64,000 nucleotides of DNA from Alistipes sp. (GTDB taxonomy: Bacteria; Bacteroidota; Bacteroidia; Bacteroidales; Rikenellaceae), in assembly GCA_017531305.1 (NCBI GenBank), contig JAFXLG010000027.1, positions 1 to 64,000 on the forward strand, in the 5' to 3' direction. The notes under the pieces were generated by a model, which made no database searches, was not told where the DNA came from, and saw only the letters and a program-made list of their open reading frames with translations. A program made the position numbers and the translations under genes. Position 1 is the stretch's first letter. Every line of letters starts with the position of its first letter. Shown piece after piece: positions 35,673 through 45,073 of the stretch.

Positions 35673-37679
35673 TTATTTCTGCTCAGCCTCGATTCTCTGC
35701 TGCAAACCATAGTAGAGCGATCCGCCACCCTTACGTTTCATCTCTGGCTCAAACTTTCTGACATGCTCCACATAACGCTCAACTTTAGCGCGAGTAGATG
35801 CAGCCGAATCACCTGCAGGAGCAACGAAGGCTGTCTTGCCATTGATCTGCATGATAGCTTCGTGCAGAGCCACATCGAAGGCATTTTTACCGTCATTGAC
35901 AAACTCTGCCCAATCGCACTCAGGCACAGGGAAGCGGTTGATCATAATCTGAAGATTATAGTCTGAGACCTTTTGATCATAAATTACATTATTATTCTCA
36001 TCTCGGAGAGGATTACCCTGCTCATTGAGCTTAGGATCGGCTACCCAAGCATCCATATTGGTGTCGGGCACGATACCATCGGCATAGTCGTTAAACTCCT
36101 TGGCGTTATAATTCATGAATGTAATTGGCGCAAATGTATATCTATAAGAGCCATGATTCTTCACCGTAACGTCCATACCGCAATTCTTACCCTCGGTCCT
36201 CAGACCTATCAGATAAACAGGAATATCCAAACCCTTCAAGCCCTGAATCACCATCTCGCTGGCTGAGGCGGTAGATGAGGTGGTGATAACCCACAAGCGA
36301 TTTATGCCCACATTAGGCAGATCCTGCTGGGTATTGGGATTATTCTTGATGATGTAGCAGGTGTCGTCTCCGTATGGATTATCCTTATGACGTCTCAGAT
36401 AGGCATATACTCCATCAACCTTATCCTCGCCCAACATCATACTTGCCAAAAGGGTACTCGAATCAACCACTCCGCCGCCATTGAGTCTTAGGTCGAGAAT
36501 CATCTCCTCCACACCCTGAGCAGCAAAGGCACTGAGCGCAGATACAAGATCATTGTCGTATGCATCATCGAAACTCAAATATGACATATAACCAATCTTC
36601 TTGCCACTTGGGTTCAACTCGGCTGGCACCTCCAACACCTTGCTGCAAGCGATAGGATTTTCATAATATGAGCCTACCGCAAGGCTGATGGTATTTATGG
36701 GAGCCTTGGCATTGATAGCATCTCTATAACCCACACTCATTGAGCTTGATGAGCCATAGTTGAGCTGATACCACGCATTTTGATAGTTTGAATCTCCGAG
36801 TGTAGAGCCGTCAACTTCATAGATAATATCGCCACGCTTCAAGCCCGCCTTGTCGGCTGGAGAGTCGGGATATACATGCTGGATAGGGAAGGCATATTGA
36901 TTTGGGGTTTCACTCAACCACAAAACAGTCTGCAAAACAACGCCAAAACCACGAACCTGCTCGGCTGCACGAGTAGAAGAGCTGGAGGTAGAGGTGCGGG
37001 TGATATTTGTATAAAGACTACGTCTGCCTTTGGAATCGGTGCTACCATCCATCTCGTTGCCCGAAAGCGAGAGCAATGTACGATCCAAAAACTCAGAATA
37101 TGGATTAGAGTAACCCAGACTCTGGTAATTATTTTTCAACGTATAATCTACCTTACCGCCATCGGCTGCTCTTGAGTAGATATCCAACCAATAATACTCC
37201 TTGCGCAGACGCTCATCCACCCATTTGAGTACCTCGTCACGCTCATCGACTTCGACCTTATAGCTCTGGATGATATCCAGAATCTTCTTCTTGGCATACC
37301 CCGACACCGAGATCGAGACCTCAGCCCAACGCTCACCCTGAGTGGTATTCTCCGAGATAACGAGTGTGGCGCGGTTCTGCCCTGCTGAGCCTGTTGCGCC
37401 CGATTTGATGCTCACCATATCGGTATTATCCACCGAAAGGGTATAGCTTGCCGAGGTGCTGAACGAGATTACCACCTCGCCACCTGAGGAATTGACATTT
37501 ATCTCGCTGTTGCCCGACACGGTAACACCTTCGCCATCGCCTCCTACCTCGCCATTATCGACATCATCGCTTCCACAAGCCACAAAAAAAGCAGTTGCGA
37601 AGACCACCAAAGCCATCACAACGATATTCTTAGCACTCTCAAAAAGACCTTTGGAAAAAGTCAAAACTACTCTCTGCAT
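35673..37679 (-). CDS. S41-family (C-terminal processing) peptidase, lipoprotein with BACON-like and PDZ domains
   Basis: A 668-residue lipoprotein (hydrophobic lead VVMALVVFATAFFVACG, Cys near residue 35). After a Gly/Asp/Glu-rich linker comes a BACON-like beta domain (SGNSEINVNSSGGEVVISFS, about 55-140), then a helical region, a PDZ domain (HVYPDSPADKAGLKRGDIIY) and the S41 catalytic core (ILDLRLNGGGVVDSSTLLAS; STASASEMVIQGL with the nucleophilic Ser). BACON domains commonly target proteins to glycans or mucin in gut Bacteroidetes. Substrates are unknown. A CAAAGATA box (37749-37756, minus-strand TATCTTTG) lies 70 bases upstream of the start. Confidence 0.87.
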   Translation of the reverse strand: MQRVVLTFSKGLFESAKNIVVMALVVFATAFFVACGSDDVDNGEVGGDGEGVTVSGNSEINVNSSGGEVVISFSTSASYTLSVDNTDMVSIKSGATGSAGQNRATLVISENTTQGERWAEVSISVSGYAKKKILDIIQSYKVEVDERDEVLKWVDERLRKEYYWLDIYSRAADGGKVDYTLKNNYQSLGYSNPYSEFLDRTLLSLSGNEMDGSTDSKGRRSLYTNITRTSTSSSSTRAAEQVRGFGVVLQTVLWLSETPNQYAFPIQHVYPDSPADKAGLKRGDIIYEVDGSTLGDSNYQNAWYQLNYGSSSSMSVGYRDAINAKAPINTISLAVGSYYENPIACSKVLEVPAELNPSGKKIGYMSYLSFDDAYDNDLVSALSAFAAQGVEEMILDLRLNGGGVVDSSTLLASMMLGEDKVDGVYAYLRRHKDNPYGDDTCYIIKNNPNTQQDLPNVGINRLWVITTSSTASASEMVIQGLKGLDIPVYLIGLRTEGKNCGMDVTVKNHGSYRYTFAPITFMNYNAKEFNDYADGIVPDTNMDAWVADPKLNEQGNPLRDENNNVIYDQKVSDYNLQIMINRFPVPECDWAEFVNDGKNAFDVALHEAIMQINGKTAFVAPAGDSAASTRAKVERYVEHVRKFEPEMKRKGGGSLYYGLQQRIEAEQK

Positions 37680-37748
37680 ATCATCTAACTTTTATTAGTT
37701 TACTATTCTGCCCGAAAAAAACACTCCTCAAGCTACTATAATAAAAGT

Positions 37749-37756
37749 CAAAGATA
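37749..37756 (-). promoter_or_regulatory. Putative -7 box for the S41 peptidase
   Basis: The minus strand reads TATCTTTG, 70 bases before the S41 start codon and directly after the nth stop codon region. The -33 element is unclear. Confidence 0.4.
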
Positions 37757-37767
37757 CGCAAAAAAAT

Positions 37768-38415
37768 CTATTTATTCCCCTTTTTACTCAAAAACTCTCT
37801 ACACCACTCCTTTATGCCACACTCCGCACATCTTGGAGAACGTGCCGTACAGACATAACGACCATGCAAAATCAGCCAATGATGCGCCACAGGCAGAAGG
37901 TGTGAAGGGATATTTTTTTCGAGCTGAAGCTCGGTCTGAAGCGGAGTCTTGGCACCTCGGCTCAAACCCACACGCGCCGCGACACGAAAGACATGGGTAT
38001 CTACGGGCATAACCTCCTTTTGCCAGATGACAGCCGCTACGACATTGGCTGTCTTGCGTCCCACACCGGGCAGACGCTGCAACTCCTTGACATCGCTCGG
38101 CACTTCGCCCGAAAACTCCTCAACCAACATACGAGCCATCGCCGACAGATGTTTCGCCTTATTATTGGGGTAAGATATGCTCTTGATATAGGGGAAGATC
38201 TCCTCCGCCGAGGCTTGCGCCATGCTTTGGGCATCGGGATAGGCGGCAAATAGTGCAGGAGTGGTGAGATTCACTCGCTTGTCGGTACATTGCGCCGAGA
38301 GTATCACCGCTACCAACAGCTCAAAAGGCGAGCCGTAATTAAGCTCACTCTCCGCCACGGGCATCGCCTGCTGGAAGTATTCTATTATGGCTTGATATCT
38401 ATCTTTGGTTCGCAT
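37768..38415 (-). CDS. nth: Endonuclease III
   Basis: A 215-residue DNA glycosylase/AP lyase that removes oxidised pyrimidines. The helix-hairpin-helix LPGVGRKTANVV holds the catalytic Lys121, and Asp139 is in PVDTHVFRVA. The [4Fe-4S] cluster ligands Cys189, Cys196, Cys199 and Cys205 have the canonical spacing of 6, 2 and 5 residues. The length is normal. It is flanked on the same strand by the GT2 gene upstream (across a repeat) and the S41 peptidase downstream. Confidence 0.95.
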   Translation of the reverse strand: MRTKDRYQAIIEYFQQAMPVAESELNYGSPFELLVAVILSAQCTDKRVNLTTPALFAAYPDAQSMAQASAEEIFPYIKSISYPNNKAKHLSAMARMLVEEFSGEVPSDVKELQRLPGVGRKTANVVAAVIWQKEVMPVDTHVFRVAARVGLSRGAKTPLQTELQLEKNIPSHLLPVAHHWLILHGRYVCTARSPRCAECGIKEWCREFLSKKGNK

Positions 38416-38477
38416 GGTTTTGTAGTTTTTTATGTTTTAAGTCATTACACCGCTGGTTTGACGTCTGTTTTATAGAT

Positions 38478-38546
38478 TTGCTCACGCTCAGCAGACGCAA
38501 AATACAGTTGGCTTCTGCGCCCGCCTAATCGCAATTTTGAATTTTA
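38478..38546. repeat. Intergenic repeat family B, copy 1
   Basis: Reading the minus strand, AATTGCGATTAGGC, then GGCGCAGAAGCC, TGTATTTTGC and GAGCGTGAGCAA match a second copy at 45258-45335, and more distantly one at 62455-62535. The copy lies directly downstream of the GT2 gene and overlaps its last codons. Confidence 0.65.
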
Positions 38547-39482
38547 AATTCTCTTGATGCCGTTTTTTACTATCAGTCCATAGCCCGCCAGATTGAGCAG
38601 AAGCGAGGGCGTGCGCTTGACATCACACCACCAACGAGAGAAATACTCTCCTACGCTACCTTCGCGCGAAAGTACCCATAGTGCGACCTCCATCCTGCGC
38701 TTGAGAAGTGCATGATGATGTGTGCCCCTGCCATAGCGGGAATCCATCCACAACGAGATATCCACCAACGAGTCGCAAAAGGCTATCTTGCGCTTATAGT
38801 CGCGACTCTGGCTGACACTTTCACGCAGGAGTCTGTGCGCTGCGGTCTGCTGCTCCAAGCAGATAACCTCAGCCTGCGAGGAGAACCAAATCCACATCGG
38901 CGCATCATCGGTCAACCACTCTGGATGCTCCTCGGGGCGCACCTCACGATAGTAACGAAGCATCATATCGCGCCGAGCCAAAGCTGTGCAGTTCTCCACC
39001 GTATTACTAAAGAGCAAATCCTCCATTCTGGTGTGCATCTGCCCCACGGGGTATTGCCACCCACTGCCTTCGCCCTCCACAAAGCGCAAAGAACGCGTAC
39101 AACACAATCCGCACTGAGGATTGTGCTCCAAAGCCTCAACCTGCAGACGCAATTTATCCTCCGAAAGGAAGTAATCGTCACCATCACAAAAGGATACATA
39201 ACGCCCTCGCGCAGCCTCGACCACTCGGCGGTAATTGGCACGCATACCCACATTATGGGGCGAGGTGACAAGCCTCACTTGGGTGGGAAAACGCTCGGCG
39301 TAGGATTGGCAAATCGCCAACGTAGAGTCCTGACTGCAATCCTCTCCCACCACGATCTCCACACCGAAATCGCACCTCTGAGCAAGGATGCTCTCCAAGC
39401 ATTGGGCAATATATGGCGCATGGTTATAGGCGGTAACACATACCGAAACAAGAGTATTTTCATCAACCTTCTTCTCGTTCAT
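38544..39482 (-). CDS. Glycosyltransferase family 2
   Basis: A 312-residue GT-A fold glycosyltransferase. The nucleotide-sugar site begins VSVCVTAYNHAPYIAQCLES, with EIVVGEDCSQDSTLAI and the metal-binding motif SFCDGDDYF (near residue 98). The C-terminal half lacks clear transmembrane helices. It probably adds a sugar to a lipid-linked or surface polysaccharide; donor and acceptor are not predictable. It follows the interrupted uvrD gene by 36 bases on the same strand. The stop codon lies in the beginning of a repeat, so the last residues may have been altered by that insertion. Confidence 0.85.
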   Translation of the reverse strand: MNEKKVDENTLVSVCVTAYNHAPYIAQCLESILAQRCDFGVEIVVGEDCSQDSTLAICQSYAERFPTQVRLVTSPHNVGMRANYRRVVEAARGRYVSFCDGDDYFLSEDKLRLQVEALEHNPQCGLCCTRSLRFVEGEGSGWQYPVGQMHTRMEDLLFSNTVENCTALARRDMMLRYYREVRPEEHPEWLTDDAPMWIWFSSQAEVICLEQQTAAHRLLRESVSQSRDYKRKIAFCDSLVDISLWMDSRYGRGTHHHALLKRRMEVALWVLSREGSVGEYFSRWWCDVKRTPSLLLNLAGYGLIVKNGIKRI

Positions 39483-39518
39483 AACCTACTGCGCACTAAA
39501 ATTAGATTTTCCTTTTTT

Positions 39519-41981
39519 TTACAACTTCTCCAACTTGGCAAACTTCGCAAGCAGAGTCTTTTCGCCATACGAGCCGAAATCGACCACCACCTTATGATCC
39601 GATGCCAACGGCTCGATACGTTGGATGACGCCCACACCGAACTTTGGATGCTCCACACGGTCACCAATCTGATATGGACATGCCGAAAGCGAAGCCGTAC
39701 CTGCTGCTGCCGATGTGTTTATACGGCGCATACCTGCCGTTGAGCGCGGTTGCGCAATGGGGGCAACAAGTCTTGGATCTGGAGCCACCTTCGCGCCTGC
39801 TTTAGGGGCTGAATTGCCCGCCTCGGCACGTTTCTGCTGGAAGCGGTAGTCAAAACGTTGACGCAGAGCCTCGACAGCGGTCTGTCCGTTACGCCGTTCG
39901 GTAGCCGAAGCCTGAGAGAAGTTACCCATGCGTCCCGTAAGAGAGCCTTGAACGGAGTCGCCCGACTTGGGTGAGAGATCCTCCTCGCAATCCACATATT
40001 GAGGATCTATCTCTCGAAGGAAACGGCTCGGCGAAGAGAACTCCATATTACCCCACTTATAGCGCATATCGCAATAGGTGATCATCGCCTCGCTCTTGGC
40101 ACGCGTCAGAGCCACATAGAACAGACGGCGTTCCTCCTCCACTCCATCTGCCGACTCAATCGCCCTCTGCGAAGGAAAGAGATTCTCCTCACAACCAGCT
40201 ATATAGACATATTTATACTCCAGACCTTTGGCTGAGTGTATCGTCATCAGCGTAACCCTGTCATCGGCACCATCATCCTCGTTATCCATATCGGTCATCA
40301 GCATCACGCTCTGCAACCACTCCTCGATGGTGGCTTGTTCGGACTCCTCACGCTCGCCGTTGCGAATCTCCGCATCACGCTGCTCGCGGAAGAGCTGCAT
40401 CGAGTTTAGGAGCTCCTCGATATTATCTACCGCGCTCTGCGATTCGGGGGTATTTTCCTGACGATAGATCTGCAAGATACCGCTTCGCGAAGCTAACTCC
40501 AAACCAAAATCATAGAGCGACTTAGACTCGCGCGCCACAGCCAACTCGCGTATCAGATTGACAAATTCGGTCACCTTGCGGGCTATTGCCTTCTGCATCG
40601 CATCGCCCAGCGTGGCAGCCTCGGCAACCAACTCATCGACAGCCTCCCACATTGATTTATTGCGGCTACGCGCCAGCTCCTCGATACGCCCTACTGTGGT
40701 GTCGCCGATACCTCTGGCGGGATAATTCACCACGCGCTTGAACGCCTCATCATCTTTGGGGTTGATCACCAGACGGATATATGCCATCACATCCTTGATC
40801 TCCTAGTGGTCGTAGAACGAGCTACCCTTATAGATGCGATATGGAATGGCATGACGGCGCAAAGACTGCTCCACCACTGCCGACTGATTGTTGGTACGAT
40901 ACAACACCACCACATCGTTCCAGCTATCCTCGTTGCCATTGAGTTTTTCGCGTATATCCTGAGCAATGATATCTCCCTCCTCGCGGTCGGTATAGGAGCG
41001 CACGATGCGAATCTTCTCGCCCGACTCGCCCTCCGAGAAGCAGACCTTCTTCATGCGGCGCGAATTACGCTCGATGACCGAGTTGGCGGCATTTACGATG
41101 GTCTGTGTAGAGCGATAGTTCTGCTCCAGCTTAAAGACCTTTGCCGTGGGGTAATCCTTCTGGAAGGAGAGGATATTTTCGATCTTGGCACCGCGGAATG
41201 AGTAGATACTCTGAGCATCATCGCCCACAACGCAGACGCGCGAATGTTGAAGCGAGAGGCGGCGGATGATGATATATTGAGCATAGTTGGTATCCTGATA
41301 CTCATCAACCAAGATATATTGAAACTGCTCTTGATACTTAGCCAGCACATCGGGGCAATCTCTCAAAAGGATATTGGTCTGCAACAACAGATCATCGAAA
41401 TCCATAGCTCCATTGTGTTTGCAGCGGCGACAATACTCCTCATAGACCTCGCCGAAACGAGGAATCTGAGATTGGCGATCCTCTGCCGCGAAGCTCGCAT
41501 TGGCGATATAGGCTCCTGGGGTAATCAGGGCATTTTTGGCATAGGAGATACGCGAAAGGATGCGCTGAGGTTTATATTTATCATCTGCCAGACCAAGCTC
41601 CTTACAGATGGATTTGAGCAGATTTTTACAATCGTTAGGCTCGTAGATGGTAAATGATTGGGTGTAGCCTATGCGCTCGGCATTCTCCCTGAGGATACGC
41701 GAAAAGACCGAGTGAAAAGTTCCCATGCGGATATATCGGCTTGCCGCGCCCTCGACCATCTGCTCTATGCGCTCACGCATCTGCGAAGCGGCTTTATTGG
41801 TAAAGGTCAGCGCGAGGATATTCCATGGTTTGACACCCTGCTCCAACATATATGCTATACGGGAGGTCAGCACGCGGGTCTTACCCGACCCTGCACCCGC
41901 AATAATGAGCGATGGCGACTCATAATTGACCACCGCATCGTACTGCGCCCGATTTAAACCTTGCAAAATTTTTGATTCCAT
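39519..41981 (-). pseudogene. uvrD: UvrD/PcrA-type DNA helicase interrupted by an in-frame TAG
   Basis: One continuous reading frame of 821 codons encodes an SF1A helicase, but codon 393 (bases 40805-40803) is TAG. The 392 residues before it contain Walker A GAGSGKTRVLTSRIAYML, DEYQDTNYAQY, VGDDAQSIYSFRGA and YRTNNQSAVVEQSLR. After it the same frame continues EIKDVMAYIRLV and has motif V/VI (TIHSAKGLEYKYVYIAGCEE, FYVALTRAK) and the C-terminal Tudor-like GDRVEHPKFGVGVIQRIE. The surrounding sequence SFYDH-TAG-EIKD corresponds to the usual SFYDR-K/Q-EIKD, so one base change from CAG or AAG explains it. ATG 41981 (MESKILQGL) is preferred over a longer start that reads through repeat sequence. It may be a true pseudogene, a sequencing error, or suppressed. 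Confidence 0.85.
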
Positions 41982-42680
41982 AGCTACAAAGGTAGAATTC
42001 AAAATGCAGAATTCAAAATTCAAAATTAATTTTGGCTGACGCACGCCTTAGTTTTACTTTGTTTGGCACAAATAGTACGACAGCGTAAAATAGGCGTTAC
42101 GCCTGTCATTCCACATTACGAACCTGTGGTGAGTAATGATTGGAATCTCTACACTCCTTTATAGCGTGGGTAGCTCGCCATCTATTAGCACAACACAGGT
42201 TTTCTTTGGCTCTTAAACTTTCGTTTCTGCTACTTTTTAGCGTTAAAAAGTAGCGCAAAAAACCGCTCGGTGAATCATTTTTGGGTGCATAAAGCGCAAT
42301 TTCATAAAACGGATGCTGCGCATTTTTGAAGCAATCAAAAAGTCTCCGTTTTTAACGGAAATTACCCTTTCTGCCCTCTTCCCAAAAATGCTTCTGCCGA
42401 GATCAAGCTGACGCACAACAAATTTCAGCAAAAATAGCTTCCCACTCATAAAACATCTCTTAGAGGTGTCATGCCACAGCCGAGCGTAACGAGTGCTGAT
42501 TGGCATCTCTACACTAAATTTTACGTTAGAGACTCCAATCCTCGCCTAACGGCTTCGGTGGAGTGACGCAGGCGTAACGCCTGTTTTATAAATTCCTCGC
42601 TAAACACCCTTTAGCAAAAATAGCTTCCCCACTAATAAAACACCCGTTACGGGTGTGAATTTTGAATTCTCGTTGTTCGG
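41982..42680. repeat. Repeat-filled intergenic region between M15 peptidase and helicase
   Basis: No convincing gene. From left to right it holds an AATTCAAAATTC stretch, a copy of the GACGCACGCCTTAGTTTTAC sequence also seen at 14130, the palindrome TAGGCGTTACGCCT, a solo palindromic unit at 42105-42152 (GTCATTCC ... GGAATCTCTAC), a 26-base inverted repeat at 42229-42254 (GCTACTTTTTA-GCGT-TAAAAAGTAGC), a segment of about 170 bases with no recognisable gene, and a full composite at 42468-42567 followed by CAGGCGTAACGCCTG and CACCCGTTACGGGTG. An 87-codon minus-strand ORF here runs through repeat sequence and is not believed. Confidence 0.8.
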
Positions 42681-43418
42681 TTACTTTTTGAGTCGTTTTT
42701 CGAAGTGCTGATAATCCTTCACGCTACGCCATGAGCCACCCCACTCGAAGCCGTGGCGAAGCATAAGGCGGTGACACAAGTCGCCCGAAACAATTTTATA
42801 CGGGAATGACTTTGTGCGATCGACATACTCGCGTCCAGTCGAAGGCTCGACTATGGTGCGCCCCTCACGCTCTTTGACATAGGGATTATACAGCGGATTG
42901 ATATCCACAGCCGTACCCATACTATGACTCGACAGGACGGTAGCAGAGCCTGCGGCAAGGCGATAGTTGAATGCCGAGGTGTTGTTGGCTCGCATCGAGA
43001 GTTCGTCATCTGCCCCATAATTATCAATCAAAACCATGCGCTCGATGGGGTAACGCGCCTCGTAAAGTTCTTTGAAAATCGCAATCAGCGACTCACTCAC
43101 CGCCCTATGGCAGACCATCTCGCCCAAACAGATTCTGCCTTCGGCATCGCGGTGCAGCAGTTTCAGATAACGCAGTGAATCGAGTGGCAACCGACAACCC
43201 TCCTTGTAAGACAGCCCCTTCATGCGTGCGAAAACCTGCTCCGAGATAGGCTCTGCAAGCCAGATCTTCTCCTCGCCGAAAAGCTCCACGCTACGCTGCG
43301 ACACCACCTCGGCGGCACGCCACTGCCTGAGAGCATCCATCTCGCGCTGATCTGGTTGCTGGGGTAGCGTGGGCGACAGGATAGTGAGAAGGAGTGAAAG
43401 TATAAATAAAAATTTCAT
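42681..43418 (-). CDS. Secreted M15-family peptidase (D,D/L,D-carboxypeptidase-like)
   Basis: A 245-residue protein with a short signal peptide (MKFLFILSLLLTILSPTLP). The zinc site of the VanY/M15 family is visible: His and Asp in SSHSMGTAVDINP, and the C-terminal His in WRSVKDYQHFEKRL, with WGGSW just before. It should cleave peptide side chains of peptidoglycan in the periplasm. RMVLIDNYGADDELSMRANN, before the zinc site, is a conserved substrate-binding part of this branch. A minus-strand TATCTTTG box lies 18 bases upstream, back to back with the promoter of the HAD gene. Confidence 0.87.
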   Translation of the reverse strand: MKFLFILSLLLTILSPTLPQQPDQREMDALRQWRAAEVVSQRSVELFGEEKIWLAEPISEQVFARMKGLSYKEGCRLPLDSLRYLKLLHRDAEGRICLGEMVCHRAVSESLIAIFKELYEARYPIERMVLIDNYGADDELSMRANNTSAFNYRLAAGSATVLSSHSMGTAVDINPLYNPYVKEREGRTIVEPSTGREYVDRTKSFPYKIVSGDLCHRLMLRHGFEWGGSWRSVKDYQHFEKRLKK

Positions 43419-43435
43419 CGTGCTGTTCTTTCAGG

Positions 43436-43443
43436 CAAAGATA
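43436..43443 (-). promoter_or_regulatory. Putative -7 box for the M15 peptidase
   Basis: The minus strand reads TATCTTTG 18 bases before the start codon. It faces away from the TAACTTTG of the neighbouring HAD gene at 43486-43493. Confidence 0.45.
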
Positions 43444-43485
43444 ATATATTTTCCTGCCTAAAGGGCGATATATCGGAAAAAGGAT

Positions 43486-43493
43486 TAACTTTG
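43486..43493 (+). promoter_or_regulatory. -7 box for the HAD phosphatase
   Basis: TAACTTTG matches TAnnTTTG. It covers a potential TTG start at 43491, which makes the ATG at 43515 the more likely start. Confidence 0.55.
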
Positions 43494-43514
43494 TCTTCGG
43501 ATAACCGAAAAAAT

Positions 43515-44180
43515 ATGCAGAAACGACTTCTTATACTCGACTTTGACGGAACGATAGCCGACACGCGTGCCACCATTTTGCGCACATTTCGCATGACAAT
43601 CGAGGAGCTGAGCCTTGCACCCCGCACCGATGAGGAGTGTGGCTCCACGATAGGATTACCTTTGGTCGAGGGTTTTCAGAAGCTATACCCCGAGATCACG
43701 CCCGAGCAGAGCGAGCTCTACACCTCAACCTACCGCCGTATCTTCCGCGAAAACAAACGCAACCTCTCGCCCGACATGTTTCCTAATGTGTTGCAGACCA
43801 TCAAGAGCGTGCATGAGCAGGGGATAACCATCTCCATCGCTTCTTCTCGCTCACGCCGTCCATTGTTGGAGTTTGTCGATAGCTTCGGACTGCATGAGAT
43901 GATACCCTATGTCTTGGGATTGGAGGATTGCACAAACCACAAGCCCGACCCTGAGCCTGTACTAAAAACGCTCAGAGAGCTGAATTTCTCTGCCGAGGAG
44001 ACTTTGGTGGTGGGCGATATGCCTTATGATATTTTGATGGGAAAGAGAGCCAATGTCCAGACTTGTGGGGTAAGCTACGGCAATGCCTCAGCCGAGGAGC
44101 TAAGAGCCACGGGAGCAGATTATATAATTGACGGATTTGAGGAGTTGTTGCCACTGCTCGGATTACCACCTCTGCAATAG
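43515..44180 (+). CDS. HAD-family phosphatase, phosphoglycolate phosphatase-like
   Basis: A 221-residue haloacid-dehalogenase-type hydrolase. Motif I is LILDFDGTIADTRATI, motif II Ser/Thr is in ISIASSRSRRPL, Lys is in CTNHKPDPEPV and motif IV is VVGDMPYDILMG. A helical cap (about 15-85) places it with Gph/YjjG/beta-phosphoglucomutase-like enzymes. The substrate is unknown; phosphoglycolate or another small sugar phosphate is likely. ATG 43515 (MQKRLLILDFDG) is chosen over TTG 43491 because the promoter box covers the latter. Confidence 0.85.
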   Translation: MQKRLLILDFDGTIADTRATILRTFRMTIEELSLAPRTDEECGSTIGLPLVEGFQKLYPEITPEQSELYTSTYRRIFRENKRNLSPDMFPNVLQTIKSVHEQGITISIASSRSRRPLLEFVDSFGLHEMIPYVLGLEDCTNHKPDPEPVLKTLRELNFSAEETLVVGDMPYDILMGKRANVQTCGVSYGNASAEELRATGADYIIDGFEELLPLLGLPPLQ

Positions 44181-44206
44181 TCAGATATACCCAACAAAAA
44201 AAACGA

Positions 44207-44230
44207 GCCACGCAACCCTCATTGCGTGGC
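44207..44230. terminator. Bidirectional terminator
   Basis: Perfect arms GCCACGCAA and TTGCGTGGC surround a six-base loop. TTCTT follows on the plus strand. The minus strand has a longer run of T (AAAAAAAA at 44196-44203 read in reverse). It ends the HAD transcript and the sigma-factor transcript. Confidence 0.85.
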
Positions 44231-44252
44231 TTCTTACTGTTAACCTAAATCA

Positions 44253-44381
44253 TCAATTATGAAGTAATTCCTTCAAATAGCAGTCCAGATAGAATAGATC
44301 TGCTTCATCACATATAACATGGCTCATCATGAGTCTGTCATCATCTTTTTCTAATAATAAATTGGTGTCGTTTTGCTCCAT
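44253..44381 (-). CDS. Small acidic ORF of 42 residues behind the ECF sigma gene
   Basis: An ATG at 44381 opens a frame of 42 codons ending in TGA at 44253. The product begins MEQNDTNLLLEKDDDRLMM and ends YLDCYLKELLHN. It is acidic and hydrophilic in the first half, amphipathic helix-like in the second, with Cys twice. It lies 99 bases downstream of the sigma factor gene on the same strand, just before a strong terminator, so it may belong to that transcript. No known family. It could be a small regulator or chance; conservation is not tested. Confidence 0.45.
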   Translation of the reverse strand: MEQNDTNLLLEKDDDRLMMSHVICDEADLFYLDCYLKELLHN

Positions 44382-44479
44382 AGGCGTGGTCGTTTATTCT
44401 CTTAACGACTCGCGCGCCACGTTTATTGTACCAAGGAGCAAATTTTTTCAAATTTTCTTCAACGCCACCAAAAAAGCCG

Positions 44480-45073
44480 TTAACTTAGGATAATATCGTG
44501 ATCCTTGATCATCTTTCTGAGATTGATCAAGGCGTAACGCATACGTCCCAAAGCGGTGTTGATGCTCACACCTGTCTGGTCGGCAATCTCCTGAAAACTC
44601 ATCCCCGAATAGTAGCGCATCATAACCACCTCGCGCTGCTCCTCTGGCAGATGCTCGATCAGGCGGCGCACATCCTGCTCGATCTGCTCCGAGATGATAC
44701 GATCCTCCACATTGCGCTCGGCAATGCGCAACGACCCGATAACATCGTAACCCGCCTCAGACTCGTTGATTGTGCGTGAGCTTTTTTGCTGACGGAAGTA
44801 GTCGATTACCTGATTGTGTGCGATACGCAAGATCCACGAGAGGAACTTACCCGAATCGACATAGCGTCCCTCATCGATAGTACGCACAGCCTTGATCAGG
44901 GTATCCTGAAGGATGTCATCAGCCCTATCGCGATCCTTGACCATCATGCGGATGTAGTCGCGGATGCGATTAGAATGTCTATCTATAAGTTGTGATATAG
45001 CACCACTTTCACCTGAGATGTAGCGATTAAGCAAAATCTGATCGCTTAACACTTCTGTGTTCATACTCTTCAT
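44480..45073 (-). CDS. ECF-type RNA polymerase sigma factor
   Basis: A 197-residue sigma factor. Region 2 (about 25-95) includes RDRADDILQDTLIKAVRTID and FLSWILRIAHNQVIDYFRQQ. Region 4 (about 130-190) has LPEEQREVVMMRYYSGMSFQ, then EIADQTGVSINTALGRMRYA, which binds the -35 box. No anti-sigma gene follows. Instead a 42-codon ORF and a terminator are downstream. This form resembles the stress or housekeeping sigma factors of Bacteroidales that lack a membrane anti-sigma partner. The regulon is unknown. Confidence 0.92.
   Translation of the reverse strand: MKSMNTEVLSDQILLNRYISGESGAISQLIDRHSNRIRDYIRMMVKDRDRADDILQDTLIKAVRTIDEGRYVDSGKFLSWILRIAHNQVIDYFRQQKSSRTINESEAGYDVIGSLRIAERNVEDRIISEQIEQDVRRLIEHLPEEQREVVMMRYYSGMSFQEIADQTGVSINTALGRMRYALINLRKMIKDHDIILS

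Noticed and set aside
40803..40805. Recoded TAG (alternative genetic code)
   Set aside because: Many genes in the window use TAG as their normal stop, so a global reassignment is unlikely.
42243..42506. Minus-strand ORF of 87 codons in the repeat cluster
   Set aside because: It crosses a composite repeat boundary and has no family features.
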